Assembly: GCF_017573505.1 (NCBI RefSeq) | Contig: NZ_JAGEOJ010000011.1 | Span: 124,001-188,000, forward strand | Length of the DNA: 64,000 nucleotides | Direction: 5' to 3' | Source: Actinomadura barringtoniae | Lineage (GTDB): Bacteria; Actinomycetota; Actinomycetes; Streptosporangiales; Streptosporangiaceae | In this document: one piece after another, positions 33,426 to 42,410 of the stretch | Layout of the letters: each line of letters opens with the position of its first letter | Position numbering within the stretch: position 1 is the first letter of the stretch | The notes under the pieces: generated by a model | What the model saw: only the letters and a program-made list of their open reading frames with translations | Database searches by the model: none | What the model was told of the DNA's origin: nothing | Translations under genes and position numbers: made by a program

Positions 33426-34271
33426 ATGCGACTCATTCAGACCAACGGCGTGACCCTGGCCACCGACACCTTCGGTGACCCCGCCGACCCCGCCATCCTG
33501 CTGATCATGGGCGGGGGAGCGTCGATGGACTGGTGGGAGGAGGAGTTCTGCGAACGCCTCGCCGCCGCCGGACGGTTCGTCATCCGCTACGACCACCGTG
33601 ACACCGGCGGTTCGACCACCTACGAGCCGGGCGCCCCCGGCTACGTCTCGAACGATCTCGTGGCCGACGCCGTGGGAGTGCTCGACGCCTACGACCTGCC
33701 CGCCGCGCACATCGTCGGCATGTCGATGGGCGGCGAGATCGCCCGGAACCTGACGCTCGACCACCCGGGCCGGGTCGCCTCGCTCACCTTGCTGTCGACG
33801 AGCCCCGGACAGGGCGCCGACGACCTGCCGCCGATGGCCCCGCACATCCAGGCGGCGTTCTCGGAAGGGATGCCCGAGCCGGACTGGTCCGACCGCGCCT
33901 CGGTGATCGACTACTTCGTCGCGGACGCCCGCCTGTACGCGGCCCCCTCACGTACCTTCGAGGAGGAGGCCATGCGGGACCTCATCAGCCGCGTGTACGA
34001 CCGCAGCAGCAACATGGCCTCGGCCATGAACCACTTCATGCTCGGGGGAGAGGGCCACCCGCGCGAGGACCTGGCGAAGGTGAGCGCTCCGACGCTCGTG
34101 CTGCACGGCACCGAGGATCCCCTGTTCCCGTACGAGCACGGACGCGCCATGGCGAAGGCGATCCCCGGCGCCCGGCTGGTCGCGATGGAACGGACCGGAC
34201 ACGAGATCCCGAGAGCGGCCTGGGACGTCGCCGTCCCCGAGATCCTGCGGCACACGGGGGGCCGGTCATGA
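33426..34271 (+). CDS. Alpha/beta hydrolase
   Basis: 281 aa. The nucleophile elbow is GMSMGGEIA (Ser about 101). The oxyanion region is LLIMGGGASMDWW, the acid is in LVLHGTEDPLFPY, and the His is in MERTGHEIP. The family resembles aclacinomycin-methylesterase-type and haloperoxidase-like hydrolases. ATG 33426 follows a GGGAGAGA ribosome site. It overlaps the LLM gene by 4 bp and lies 38 bp downstream of the MFS gene, so all three may form one transcript. Confidence 0.87.
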   Translation: MRLIQTNGVTLATDTFGDPADPAILLIMGGGASMDWWEEEFCERLAAAGRFVIRYDHRDTGGSTTYEPGAPGYVSNDLVADAVGVLDAYDLPAAHIVGMSMGGEIARNLTLDHPGRVASLTLLSTSPGQGADDLPPMAPHIQAAFSEGMPEPDWSDRASVIDYFVADARLYAAPSRTFEEEAMRDLISRVYDRSSNMASAMNHFMLGGEGHPREDLAKVSAPTLVLHGTEDPLFPYEHGRAMAKAIPGARLVAMERTGHEIPRAAWDVAVPEILRHTGGRS

Positions 34272-35086
34272 CCCGGCTGCGTTCGGCGCTCTGGCTGCCG
34301 ATCTTCGACGAGCTCGCCGACCCGTCCGTGGTCGCCCGGCTGGCCGCCGAGGTGGAGGAGGCCGGCTGGCACGGCCTGTTCGTCTGGGACCACCTGCGCT
34401 GGCGGGAGCCGGTCCGGCAGGTCGCAGACCCGTGGATCACGCTCGCCGCGGTCGCCACCGCCACCGAACGCCTCCGGTTCGGCCCCATGGTCACGCCGCT
34501 CGCCCGCCGCAGGCCGGCCAAGGTCGCCAAGGAGACCGCGACCCTGGACCTGCTCAGCGGCGGCCGCCTCACCCTGGGCGTCGGTCTCGGCAGCGACCGC
34601 TTCGCCGGCGAATTCAGCGCGACAGGCGAGGAGCTCGGCGACCGGCAGCGGGGGCAGATGCTCGACGAGTCACTGGAGATCCTCACCGCCGCATGGTCCG
34701 GCACGCCGGTGCACCACCACGGCGACCACTACACCGTCGACGGCGTCACGTTCCTGCCCCGACCTGCGCAACGGCCCGGTATCCCGGTCTGGGCCGCGGG
34801 ATTCCCCGGGAACGCCAAACCGCTCCGCCGGGCCGCCCGCCATGACGGCTTCTTCCCCGTCAACCTCGAACGCCCCGACCAGCTCGCCGACATCGTCGCC
34901 ACCATCACCGAGCTCCGCCGGGAGAAGACCAGCCCGTTCGACATCGCCTTCGCCCTCCCGCCCACCACCGACCTGGCGCCCTACGCCAAGGCGGGCGGCA
35001 CCTGGTGGCTGGCGGAGTTCGATCCGGAGGCGGTGTCGCTGGACGAGGTCCGAGGCGTACTCCGCGACGGCCCGGCAGATCTCTGA
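34268..35086 (+). CDS. LLM-class flavin-dependent oxidoreductase
   Basis: 272 aa, luciferase-like TIM barrel. The segments EEAGWHGLFVWDHLRW, FGPMVTPLARRRPAKVAKETATLDLLSGG (in part) and GVGLGS are diagnostic. Members use FMNH2 or F420. Coupling to the hydrolase suggests a small catabolic or detoxification operon. It is the last chromosomal gene before the island's left end. Confidence 0.87.
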   Translation: MTRLRSALWLPIFDELADPSVVARLAAEVEEAGWHGLFVWDHLRWREPVRQVADPWITLAAVATATERLRFGPMVTPLARRRPAKVAKETATLDLLSGGRLTLGVGLGSDRFAGEFSATGEELGDRQRGQMLDESLEILTAAWSGTPVHHHGDHYTVDGVTFLPRPAQRPGIPVWAAGFPGNAKPLRRAARHDGFFPVNLERPDQLADIVATITELRREKTSPFDIAFALPPTTDLAPYAKAGGTWWLAEFDPEAVSLDEVRGVLRDGPADL

Positions 35087-35133
35087 GGCCGACAGGGATG
35101 GGCGGACACCTCGGGTTGTCTCCAGAAACGGCG

Positions 35134-35167
35134 AAAGCCTCGTCTCAGTTGACTGAGACGAGGCTTT
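35134..35167. terminator. Bidirectional terminator (left copy)
   Basis: A 34-nt perfect palindrome: 16-bp arms starting AAAGCCTCGTCTCAGT around a TG centre, flanked by A and T runs. It now lies about 50 bp beyond the LLM gene stop and can end that transcript. Confidence 0.8.
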
Positions 35168-35185
35168 GACCTCGGGAAAGAGTGG

Positions 35186-35231
35186 TGGGCGATACTGGGA
35201 TTGAACCAGTGACCTCTACCGTGTCAAGGTA
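35186..35231 (-). pseudogene. Stranded 3' half of tRNA-Val
   Basis: Minus strand. It is identical to the 3' part of the intact tRNA at 52152-52226, from the anticodon stem through the T arm and acceptor strand; no 5' half follows on the right. It cannot fold as a tRNA. Confidence 0.9.
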
Positions 35232-35543
35232 ATCCGCGATCACCTCCGACCTGCACTGTGAGGCATCTGTGCAGCTCACGCGCCTCCCTTGATGTCAGTT
35301 CAGCGCCGTTGAGCGCCCTTCAGTGCAGAAATGATCTCCCGTATCTCTCCAGATCTTGGAGACCGTGGCCCTCGTAAGACAGCTAGATCCGTCACGGTCC
35401 GTGATATTCACTGCGTGCGTCCTTGGCCCCGCTGGCCATCGAATCCGGCCGCCGGCCAATGCCGCCTCCGGTTCTAGTCCCGGCAGGAGCGGAGGCCTCT
35501 GGCACGCATCTGCTAGTAGCTGGGCTCTTCTTGACGTCCGCTC
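35232..35543. other. Gene-free left end of the island
   Basis: No convincing gene. It contains CTGCAC...GTGCAG inverted arms (from about 35250) and a tandem pair GTTCAGCGCC/GTTGAGCGCC (35298-35317). These could be arm-type integrase or excisionase sites, since this flank belongs to attP; that is inference. Confidence 0.5.
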
Positions 35544-36683
35544 ATGCCGATGAGCGTGTGTCTGTTGTCGGAACTACCGAGTTCTGGTATTCCGGCCGTG
35601 CTCATCATCGATGGATCACAGCATGACCGATTATGGCCGGTTGTCCGTGTCGCGAATTCTCGACAATATGCACATTATGGTGTCCTGGGGAGTAGTCTGT
35701 ATGGTTACGAGATTTCGGGGGTATGGGGGCATATCGTGACCACCGTTGACGAGGAACGCGAGCCGCTGTTCGAACAGCGCCCAGCTCGGGGCGAGATCCT
35801 CGGTGAATTCTGCACGCTCACGGTCGACGGCCTCCCAAAGGGAAGAGATCTTTTCTGGCGGGTGACCATCACACGTGGTCAGCCGGGACACCTCGAACGT
35901 TCCGTCTGCCAGCGTGCCACGCCGGATGAACCATGGCAGGAATTCGCGGTTGCCTCGACCGATGACCCTCGCTCCTGGCGACCCGAGCCGATCATTTGGC
36001 CCATGTGGGCTCCTGGTCTACTCGATATAAAGATCTCAGAAACGACGCCATTGACCAATATTCACGACTACTGGAGCACGACCGGAGAGCGGCTGCGCGA
36101 CTCGGCCAAATGGATGGCCACCGTGCTCGGTCTCGCTCTCGGCGCACTGGTCGGCACCTCGCCACTGGCCGAGATGCACAAGAATCCGCCCAGAACACTG
36201 GCGATTATCACAGGAGTAGCCGGTCTGGCTCTGCTTGGGGTCACCCTGTTTCTGCTGCTGCAGGTTATGCGACCGCAATCGGTCTCCTTCGATGAGGTAC
36301 AGCGCAGCGGCAGTTTTCGCGCCAACCTCTTCAGGCCACTGCACAAATGGAAGGTCACCGTCGAGTCCCAACAAGATCTCTACTTGCCGTGCGGTGTGAA
36401 ATGCCTGACCAGCCTAAGGCAAGCCATGATCATCGAAGAGCTCTCCCTGTTTGCCCTCGCCAACGCCGTCTCCACTTGCACACCCGAAGACAACGAAATT
36501 CTAGAGAAGGCACAGAAGGGACGTGCAGCCAGACTCAAGGAATTGCGAGACGCCGCTTGCCAAGTGGCGGTGATTGGAGAGTTCTACCGGCTCCGCTTCC
36601 GTAGCTCCTGGGCAACCTACGCCGGTCTTCCCTGTGGACTAATCGGCACAGCGCTGGTGATGGGCGCTTTCATCTGGCGCTAA
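35544..36683 (+). CDS. Membrane protein with three TM helices, unknown function
   Basis: 379 aa. A soluble N-terminal domain of about 190 residues is followed by two helices (about 197-214 and 226-250), a cytoplasmic segment of about 110 residues, and a last helix (about 360-378) ending IWR. The base composition is visibly less GC-rich than the chromosome around it, with many A/T-ending codons, pointing to foreign origin. Not recognised. ATG 35544 is the first start; ATG 35550 is close behind. It is the first complete gene of the island. Confidence 0.65.
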   Translation: MPMSVCLLSELPSSGIPAVLIIDGSQHDRLWPVVRVANSRQYAHYGVLGSSLYGYEISGVWGHIVTTVDEEREPLFEQRPARGEILGEFCTLTVDGLPKGRDLFWRVTITRGQPGHLERSVCQRATPDEPWQEFAVASTDDPRSWRPEPIIWPMWAPGLLDIKISETTPLTNIHDYWSTTGERLRDSAKWMATVLGLALGALVGTSPLAEMHKNPPRTLAIITGVAGLALLGVTLFLLLQVMRPQSVSFDEVQRSGSFRANLFRPLHKWKVTVESQQDLYLPCGVKCLTSLRQAMIIEELSLFALANAVSTCTPEDNEILEKAQKGRAARLKELRDAACQVAVIGEFYRLRFRSSWATYAGLPCGLIGTALVMGAFIWR

Positions 36684-37050
36684 CGCACCTGCAGGGCGCG
36701 CCTGCGGGCCTTGGCCGGCAGCTCGGTCGCCGACCGGTCGTCGGGTGGCGGCTCCGGCACCTGGCGTTCCGGGTGTCACATGCTGTCGATGAGTCTGTCG
36801 ACGCATTCGTCGACCGAGCGGCAACACGGTGCGCTGAGCCCGCTCGTTCAGCTTCAAGTGCATCCAGTCGACGGTGAAGTCACGCCGCTTCTCCTGCGCC
36901 TTGCGGATGAACTCGCCACGCAACCGTGCCCGCGTGGTCTGCGGCGTCACTGGCTTGGCCTCGAAGATCTCCAGATCGCGCTCCGCTCCACCGAGCCGCA
37001 CATGCCGCAGACCGTGCTGTGAGACGGTGTCATGGGCTGACCTCGATACC
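36680..37050 (-). pseudogene. Possible degraded coding relic
   Basis: On the minus strand two natural-looking peptide stretches occur in different frames: RDLEIFEAKPVTPQTTRARL with IRKAQEKRRDFTVDWMHLKL, then PPDDRSATELPAKARRRALQVR ending at a TAG (36680-36682). The shift is near 36800. No product is recognised. The rest of the 36684-37408 gap shows no supported gene. Confidence 0.35.
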
Positions 37051-37408
37051 GTATCGGCATGCCGAGCGATGAGAGCATGATCGGGGACGATCCGCTCGCC
37101 GACGGGATGGTGACCTGTGCCGCAGACGCGTTGTTCGTCGTCCTTGAACAGGTTGGCCTGCTCGGTGACGCAGCCGACGACCGACTCGCTGGTCACGCCG
37201 CCGACGGGCCGGCGATCGGTGGATGGCGGGCGCAGATCCTCGTCGGCGAACCGGCTCCCTTGTCGCCCGAACCCAGGAATGACTGCCTTCGGGGTGACGT
37301 CTTCGCGTTTCCGCCCCGCGAACACGACGTCTGATCACGGCGCGGACGATCGTTGGAGCCAGCTTCTCCGAAGCGCTCTTATGCCGCTGATCGATCGCGG
37401 CTGCTTGG

Positions 37409-38377
37409 TCAGTAATCCGGGACGGTGATCACGACGTTGCCGATCTTCTGTCCTGTCTCCACATACCGATAGGCGTCGACGATCTGGTCCAGCGAGTAGT
37501 GCCGGTCGATGACCGGCGTGAATGCCCCGACCTCGATCAGCGTTCGCAGATAGCGCACGATCTCCTGGCTGTCCCGAGGGAACGGGAACTTCACCTTCCT
37601 GCCGCGCAGCAGCGGGGTGACCAGGGCCAGGATCAGGTTCTGCGCCCAGGGCCCCAACTCGGAGGACACGTACACCCCGCCGGGCTTCAGCAGCCGTTTG
37701 CAGCGGCCGAACGTGCTCTTGCCCACCGCGTCGAACACCGCGTGGTAGGTCTGCTCGTCCTTGGTGAAGTCCCCCGCTGTGTAGTCGATGACCCGGTCGG
37801 CGCCCAACTCCCGCACCAGTTGCAGATGCTGCGTGGCACATACCGCCGTCACGGCGACGCCGAGAATCTTGAGCAGCTGTACGGCCGCCGAGCCGATCCC
37901 ACCGGTCGCACCGTAGACCAGGACCTCCTGACCCGCACGCGTCCCGGCGTGTTTGATGAACGCGAGCGCGTAGTGCGCGCCCTCGGTCCCGGGAGCGACC
38001 TGCTCGAAGGTCACACCCGCGGGCACGGTCGCGATCGAACCGTTCTCCGGAACCGAAAGATACTCAGCATGCGCCCCGAACGCGCCCTCGTTGTATCCGA
38101 ACACCCGGTCACCGACTGCGAAGGACGTGATGCCGCCGCCGACCGCCTCGACCACGCCGGCGAACTCGGTCCCCATGATCGTCCGTCGTGGCCGGGTGAG
38201 GCCGGTGAGGAGTCGCATGAACAAGGGCCTGGCCGCCCGGTAGGCACAGTCCGTCCGGTTCACCGTTGTCGCATGCACCCGAACGAGCACGCAGTGATCC
38301 TGGGCCACCGGCCTGTCCACCTCGCGGATCCGAACAACCTCCGGCGGGCCGTACCTGGTGTGGACCGCAGCTTTCAT
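37409..38377 (-). CDS. MDR-family NAD(P)-dependent quinone reductase/dehydrogenase
   Basis: 322 aa. The GroES-like N-terminal domain has KAAVHTRYGPPEVVRIREV and GTEFAGVVEAVG. The Rossmann fold has VYGATGGIGSAAVQL, an NADPH-type AxxGxxG motif. It lacks the four-Cys structural zinc site, placing it with zeta-crystallin-like quinone oxidoreductases. It is a metabolic cargo gene with no close partner; the plus-strand STAND-like gene starts about 360 bp away in the divergent direction. Confidence 0.87.
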   Translation of the reverse strand: MKAAVHTRYGPPEVVRIREVDRPVAQDHCVLVRVHATTVNRTDCAYRAARPLFMRLLTGLTRPRRTIMGTEFAGVVEAVGGGITSFAVGDRVFGYNEGAFGAHAEYLSVPENGSIATVPAGVTFEQVAPGTEGAHYALAFIKHAGTRAGQEVLVYGATGGIGSAAVQLLKILGVAVTAVCATQHLQLVRELGADRVIDYTAGDFTKDEQTYHAVFDAVGKSTFGRCKRLLKPGGVYVSSELGPWAQNLILALVTPLLRGRKVKFPFPRDSQEIVRYLRTLIEVGAFTPVIDRHYSLDQIVDAYRYVETGQKIGNVVITVPDY

Positions 38378-38734
38378 GGCGAAACCCTAACGGCCTTTCA
38401 CCCACAAGGACTCGGCCTCCCCACGCATCAGACAGGGGCAGCGTGCGCCCCGGCCACGGACCAGAGAACACCCTCATCTGCCGCAGGTCGCGTGAATCTG
38501 AGAGGCGTCGGCCAGCCGTGCCGAGACCTGCAGCCAGAACGTGGCGGACAGCGAGTGGCCGGACGCGGCCCGCCAACTGCATGGCGTTGAACGCGCCGAG
38601 CAGGGACACCCACCCGAGGGCGGCCGGGTGGTATCTGATCCCGCACCTGCTCACTGCCTGCGGCCTGTCACTGCCGCGCGAAGCCTGAACGTGCGAGTGG
38701 TCGGTCACGGTAGGGACTCGCCGGGTAGGGCGCT
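38378..38734. other. Intergenic region with repeat copy A
   Basis: No supported gene. Copy A of the dispersed island repeat lies at about 38466-38497 (core CTGCCGCAGGTCG). Upstream of the next gene no clear promoter is visible. Confidence 0.5.
38466..38497. repeat. Dispersed island repeat, copy A
   Basis: Reads GAACACCCTCATCTGCCG then CAGGTCGCGTGA. It shares GAACxC-CTC-TGCCGCAGGTCG with copies B-E. Confidence 0.55.
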
Positions 38735-41308
38735 GTGTATCGCCGGTTCAATCGGGTCGATCCTGGAGGGATGAGGCTATGGCGTCGTTGGCTGCGGTGG
38801 CGGCCGCTGGTGTGGTGGCTGGTGTGCACACTGACCGCCGGTGCGGTGGCGAGCGTCACCGTGCCCGGCAATTGGGCGGACTGGATACAGCGGCTGGTGA
38901 AGGTAACGGTCGCGATCGCGGCCGGTGCCGCGGGCTCGTTCGTGAGCGAGGTTCTGGCCGAGTGGCGCCTCGCCCGCCAGGCGCAGCCTCCGCAACCCGG
39001 CGGCGAGGGCGAGTTGGAGCGGCGGAGAGGGGAGCGTTCGGAGGAGGTTTCCGCGCCGCCGCTGGGGTGGTCGATCGGGGACCTGGATGAGCAGGCGGCG
39101 CTGGCGCTGGAGGTCCACCAGGCGTTCCGCATCTCGCAGCAGGCGGGCGAGGCGGCGCGTGCGTTGCCGGTGCTGCCCAGATATCTGCCGCGGGACGGTT
39201 TTGATGATCGGCTGCGTGAGGCGGTGGCGGCCGCCCGGAACCGTAGCCGGTTGGTGATGGTGGTGGGGGACTCCTCGACCGGCAAGACGCGGGCGTGCTG
39301 GGAGGCGGTACGGGCCGAGCTGCCGGACTGGCGGATCTGGCACCCCCTCACCCCCGAGCGGCCGGACGCCGTGGTCGAGGCGATCCACAGCGGACAGGTC
39401 GCGCCGCGCACGGTGATCTGGCTGAACGAGGCCCAGTTCTACCTGCAGCCCCAGGCCGGGGAGCAGGTGGCCGCCGAGCTGCAGGCCCTGATCGCCGATC
39501 CTGAGCGCGGCCCGGTGCTGGTGCTGGGGTCGATGTGGCCGCAGTTCTGGCACACCCTGCGCACAGCCTCTACCGGCACCTCCGCGCCTGACTCGCACCA
39601 GGCGGCCCGGACCCTGCTCGGCCACGCGACCGACATCACCGCACCTGACCGCTTCACCGACGAGCAGGTCACCGAACTGGCCACCACGATCGGCAGCGAT
39701 GCGCGGCTGGCGGTCGCGGCCGAGCGGGCACGCGGCGGCCGGCTCACCCAGGAACTGGCCGGGGCGCCGGAGTTGCTGCGCCGCTACGAGCACGCCGACC
39801 CAGCTACCAAAGCAGTCGTCCGGGTGGCCATGGACGCCCGCCGTCTGGGCCACGGCCTCTACCTGCCAGAACCGCTGCTCCAGGCAGCCGCCCCCGGCTA
39901 CCTCGACACCGACACCTGGGACCAGACCATGCCCGACTGGTTCCTCCAAGCCATCGGCAGCTTGACGGCCCGGCCGAACCTGCTGCCCGGACCCCTGATC
40001 GAGCACCACCCGCTCCCGGACGAACCACCCTCATCTCACCGCCTGTACCGGCTTGCCGACTACCTCGAACAGCACGGCCGCGCTGAGCGCGCCCTGCTCT
40101 GCCCGCCCGCCTCCTTCTGGATCTCTGCCACGCATCACGCCCGCACACCCGCAGACCAGGTAGCGCTCGCCCGAGCCGCGCAGGACCGCGGCCGACACGG
40201 CCACGCCTACAGCTTGCTTCAGTCCGCCGGCGACGCTGGCGACACGATCGCGCTGGGATGGCTTGCGAACCGGAAGATCGAGGTAGGGGATTGGGCTGAG
40301 GCTGAGCGGCTCGCCCGCGTAGCGATCATCCCTGAGGTACTGGCCTGGCTGGCGGAACGGCGGGACCGGGCGGGCGATCACGCTGAAGCTGCGCGGCTCG
40401 CTTACGAGGCTGCAGACGGTGGTGACCCCACCGCTCTGGCCCGGCTGGCCGAGCGGCGCGCAGAAGCAGGGGACCTGGCCGAGGCTGAACGGCTCGCCCG
40501 CGCGGCCGACGCTGCAGGCGACCCCGATGCGCTGGACTGGCTGCAGGGACAGCGGGAGCGGACAACCTGGCGCGTTCAGAATGAGGAGACGCGGCCGGAC
40601 TTGGGAGCCCGTTTTGCGCGGGGAACCGAGAGGCCACGGGACAGCAGGTCCCTCAAGGGGCTACGTCTCTGGCTATTCCCCAACGGCAGTGATTTGTTTT
40701 TGGTTCGGCGCCGAACCGATGGAGGAGAGAGCTCGTGGCGGCTAGCAGCTGATACCGCGGGGCCGGACGGACTACGCACGGTGAGAATGAAAAGCCGCCG
40801 AGACCTGTCCTCAGAAATGCCGCCCATGTTCGGCGTCGAGGAAACCATTGCGTGGCGTATGGCACTAGCGCCGCGGTGGAGGATGACCGACGACCTGGAT
40901 GAGGCTGAACGGTTGGCTCGCGACGCCGCCAGTGTGGGAAACACCGACGCGTTGTGCTGGCTCGCGGAACGGCACGAGAAGGCCGGCGATCGAGACGAGG
41001 CGGAACGCTTGGCCCGCATGGCGGCCGACGGCGGGAAGACCGCAGCTTTGCGCTGGCTGGTGGTGCGACGAGAAGACCTGGGCATTGGACCGACAGAACC
41101 GCTTGCCAGGGCGATGGCCAAGGACGGGAACACCGACGCGCTGCGCTGGCTGGCGATATGGCGGTTCAAGGCAGGCGATCGAAGCGGAGCTGAGCAGCTG
41201 ATCCGTGTGGCGGCGGGCGCCGGTGACCACCTCGAACCACTCGATCTCCCTCATCTGGCCAAATGGTTTGATCTCCTAGGAAGACACACCAGAATGATCT
41301 TCATCTAG
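38735..41308 (+). CDS. Membrane-anchored STAND-like P-loop NTPase with C-terminal helical repeats
   Basis: 857 aa from GTG 38735 (ATG 38771 possible, but its GGAGGG is too close). Two hydrophobic helices (about 28-75) anchor it. A linker leads to the P-loop GDSSTGKT (178-185) and a Walker-B-like VIWLNEAQF with Glu232. From about residue 490 come degenerate helical repeats of about 33-36 aa with GDxxEAERLARxAADxGDxxALxWLAERRExA, like TPR/Sel1 sensors. The repeat array is broken at about 612-718 by a non-repeat insert rich in Arg. This membrane-NTPase-repeat design fits STAND signalling or defence proteins; no effector domain is recognised, so the role is inference. Confidence 0.75.
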   Translation: MYRRFNRVDPGGMRLWRRWLRWRPLVWWLVCTLTAGAVASVTVPGNWADWIQRLVKVTVAIAAGAAGSFVSEVLAEWRLARQAQPPQPGGEGELERRRGERSEEVSAPPLGWSIGDLDEQAALALEVHQAFRISQQAGEAARALPVLPRYLPRDGFDDRLREAVAAARNRSRLVMVVGDSSTGKTRACWEAVRAELPDWRIWHPLTPERPDAVVEAIHSGQVAPRTVIWLNEAQFYLQPQAGEQVAAELQALIADPERGPVLVLGSMWPQFWHTLRTASTGTSAPDSHQAARTLLGHATDITAPDRFTDEQVTELATTIGSDARLAVAAERARGGRLTQELAGAPELLRRYEHADPATKAVVRVAMDARRLGHGLYLPEPLLQAAAPGYLDTDTWDQTMPDWFLQAIGSLTARPNLLPGPLIEHHPLPDEPPSSHRLYRLADYLEQHGRAERALLCPPASFWISATHHARTPADQVALARAAQDRGRHGHAYSLLQSAGDAGDTIALGWLANRKIEVGDWAEAERLARVAIIPEVLAWLAERRDRAGDHAEAARLAYEAADGGDPTALARLAERRAEAGDLAEAERLARAADAAGDPDALDWLQGQRERTTWRVQNEETRPDLGARFARGTERPRDSRSLKGLRLWLFPNGSDLFLVRRRTDGGESSWRLAADTAGPDGLRTVRMKSRRDLSSEMPPMFGVEETIAWRMALAPRWRMTDDLDEAERLARDAASVGNTDALCWLAERHEKAGDRDEAERLARMAADGGKTAALRWLVVRREDLGIGPTEPLARAMAKDGNTDALRWLAIWRFKAGDRSGAEQLIRVAAGAGDHLEPLDLPHLAKWFDLLGRHTRMIFI

Positions 41309-41464
41309 TTGTTCATGGCTGACGATTATTTGGCACCGGCAAGGCAGCTCGGCCCGGCATTGGCGTTATCGGGTGATTCGCGTTCGCGGCTTTTGTGGAT
41401 CAGTCGGATGCGAGGTGTCTTCACCCAACGGTTGGGTCCAGATTCGGGAGCAGTAAGCGCCTCA

Positions 41465-41500
41465 GAACGCACTCTCATGCCGCAGGTCGAGTGAGCGAAC
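41465..41500. repeat. Dispersed island repeat, copy B
   Basis: Best copy: GAACGCACTCTCATGCCG, CAGGTCGAGTGAGCGAAC. It lies in the 41309-41599 gap after the STAND-like gene, where no gene is supported (a 61-codon frame at 41309-41494 has no family match or ribosome site). Confidence 0.6.
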
Positions 41501-41599
41501 ATCGGTAGCCGAAGATCCACGTAATCGGGTGTCGAGCAGGCGAAGGCCGGACTCCAGCGTGCTACCGGGGTCGGTGCGCAGAACGAGCTTTACCCTTGC

Positions 41600-42049
41600 C
41601 TATTCGAGGACGGCTTTGATGCGCTCGAGCGTGGCCTGCATGCCTTTCTGATTGGTTCGGCCGCGGGTCCAGCCGAGCAGGAACCAATACAGCCGCAGCA
41701 ACGGGGTCTTGGCCAGCGCAAAAGATTCGGTCACGTCGGTGCCGTCGGCTGCGGGCACCAGGTCGTACCGCCAGGTGTTCACCACCGTGTCTCCGGAACC
41801 GACCGCGAAGGCGAACGTCCGACCCGGTTCGCAGGCCGTCACCGTGCATGTCGTCCAGTAGACCGGACCCTTGCCGTTGCGTTTGACGTGCCCGCGGAAA
41901 CGTACGCCTGCCGCCGGACCGGTGGCGCCGTCGAGCCACTCGGCCTCGAAGGTCTCCGGGCTGAACTCGCCGATACGTGTCACATCGCTGACCAGTGCCC
42001 AAACCGCCTCGGGCGACGCCGCCATATGAACCGTCACAGATCCCTTCAT
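41600..42049 (-). CDS. SRPBCC-family protein
   Basis: 149 aa, one START-like domain: MKGSVTVHMAASPEAVWALVSDV at the start, GVRFRGHVKRNG in the middle and a C-terminal helix (MQATLERIKAVLE). Unlike the gas-vesicle SRPBCC proteins it has no tails and little similarity. It is typical of stand-alone polyketide-cyclase/dehydrase-like proteins. ATG 42049. Confidence 0.85.
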   Translation of the reverse strand: MKGSVTVHMAASPEAVWALVSDVTRIGEFSPETFEAEWLDGATGPAAGVRFRGHVKRNGKGPVYWTTCTVTACEPGRTFAFAVGSGDTVVNTWRYDLVPAADGTDVTESFALAKTPLLRLYWFLLGWTRGRTNQKGMQATLERIKAVLE

Positions 42050-42410
42050 TCGGCCACCCTAGCGCTTGAGAACGCACTCGCCTTTGCTATCGATTCCTCG
42101 CCGAGAGCAAGGGCGAGCCGCCAGGATTTCAACCTGCGAAGCTGTCTGCTCGTGCCGCAGGTCACGCGGCTCTGTGGCGTGTTCGAGCATCGGGCGCGGT
42201 GGTCACCACCCCGGCATCCGTCGATTGCGGCGCGGTACCTGAGCCACACCGTCTTTGTTCTGGTAGGACTTACTGTCGGTGGCCCCCCGACGGCTGATCT
42301 TGGTCGATCCACCAGAGACCTGCCACTGAGAAAACCTCAGGTACAGCGACGGCCACCTCAGGTTTCACTTAATACCGGACACCTCATGAACCCATGGCGG
42401 ACTTCTGAAC
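42050..42410. other. Gene-free region with repeat copy C
   Basis: No gene is supported. Copy C of the dispersed repeat (core CTCGTGCCGCAGGTCACGCG) is at about 42148-42167. The region separates divergent genes and must hold both promoters, but none stands out. Confidence 0.45.
42142..42168. repeat. Dispersed island repeat, copy C
   Basis: Shares GCTCGTGCCGCAGGTC with the core of copies A and B; its left flank is diverged. Confidence 0.5.

Larger units (their letters stand above)
35127..35231. repeat. attL: left 105-bp direct repeat (3' part of tRNA-Val plus terminator)
   Basis: These 105 bp are identical to 52096-52200. They hold the tRNA terminator hairpin, a 3' spacer, CCA and tRNA-Val positions 28 to the 3' end. 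Identity stops at the base of the anticodon stem (A 35232 versus G 52201). With one mismatch, homology extends further left to about 35119. This is the remnant chromosomal half of the target gene. Confidence 0.93.

Noticed and set aside
41309..41494. 61-codon frame after the STAND-like gene
   Set aside because: No ribosome site or recognisable pattern, and it runs across repeat copy B.
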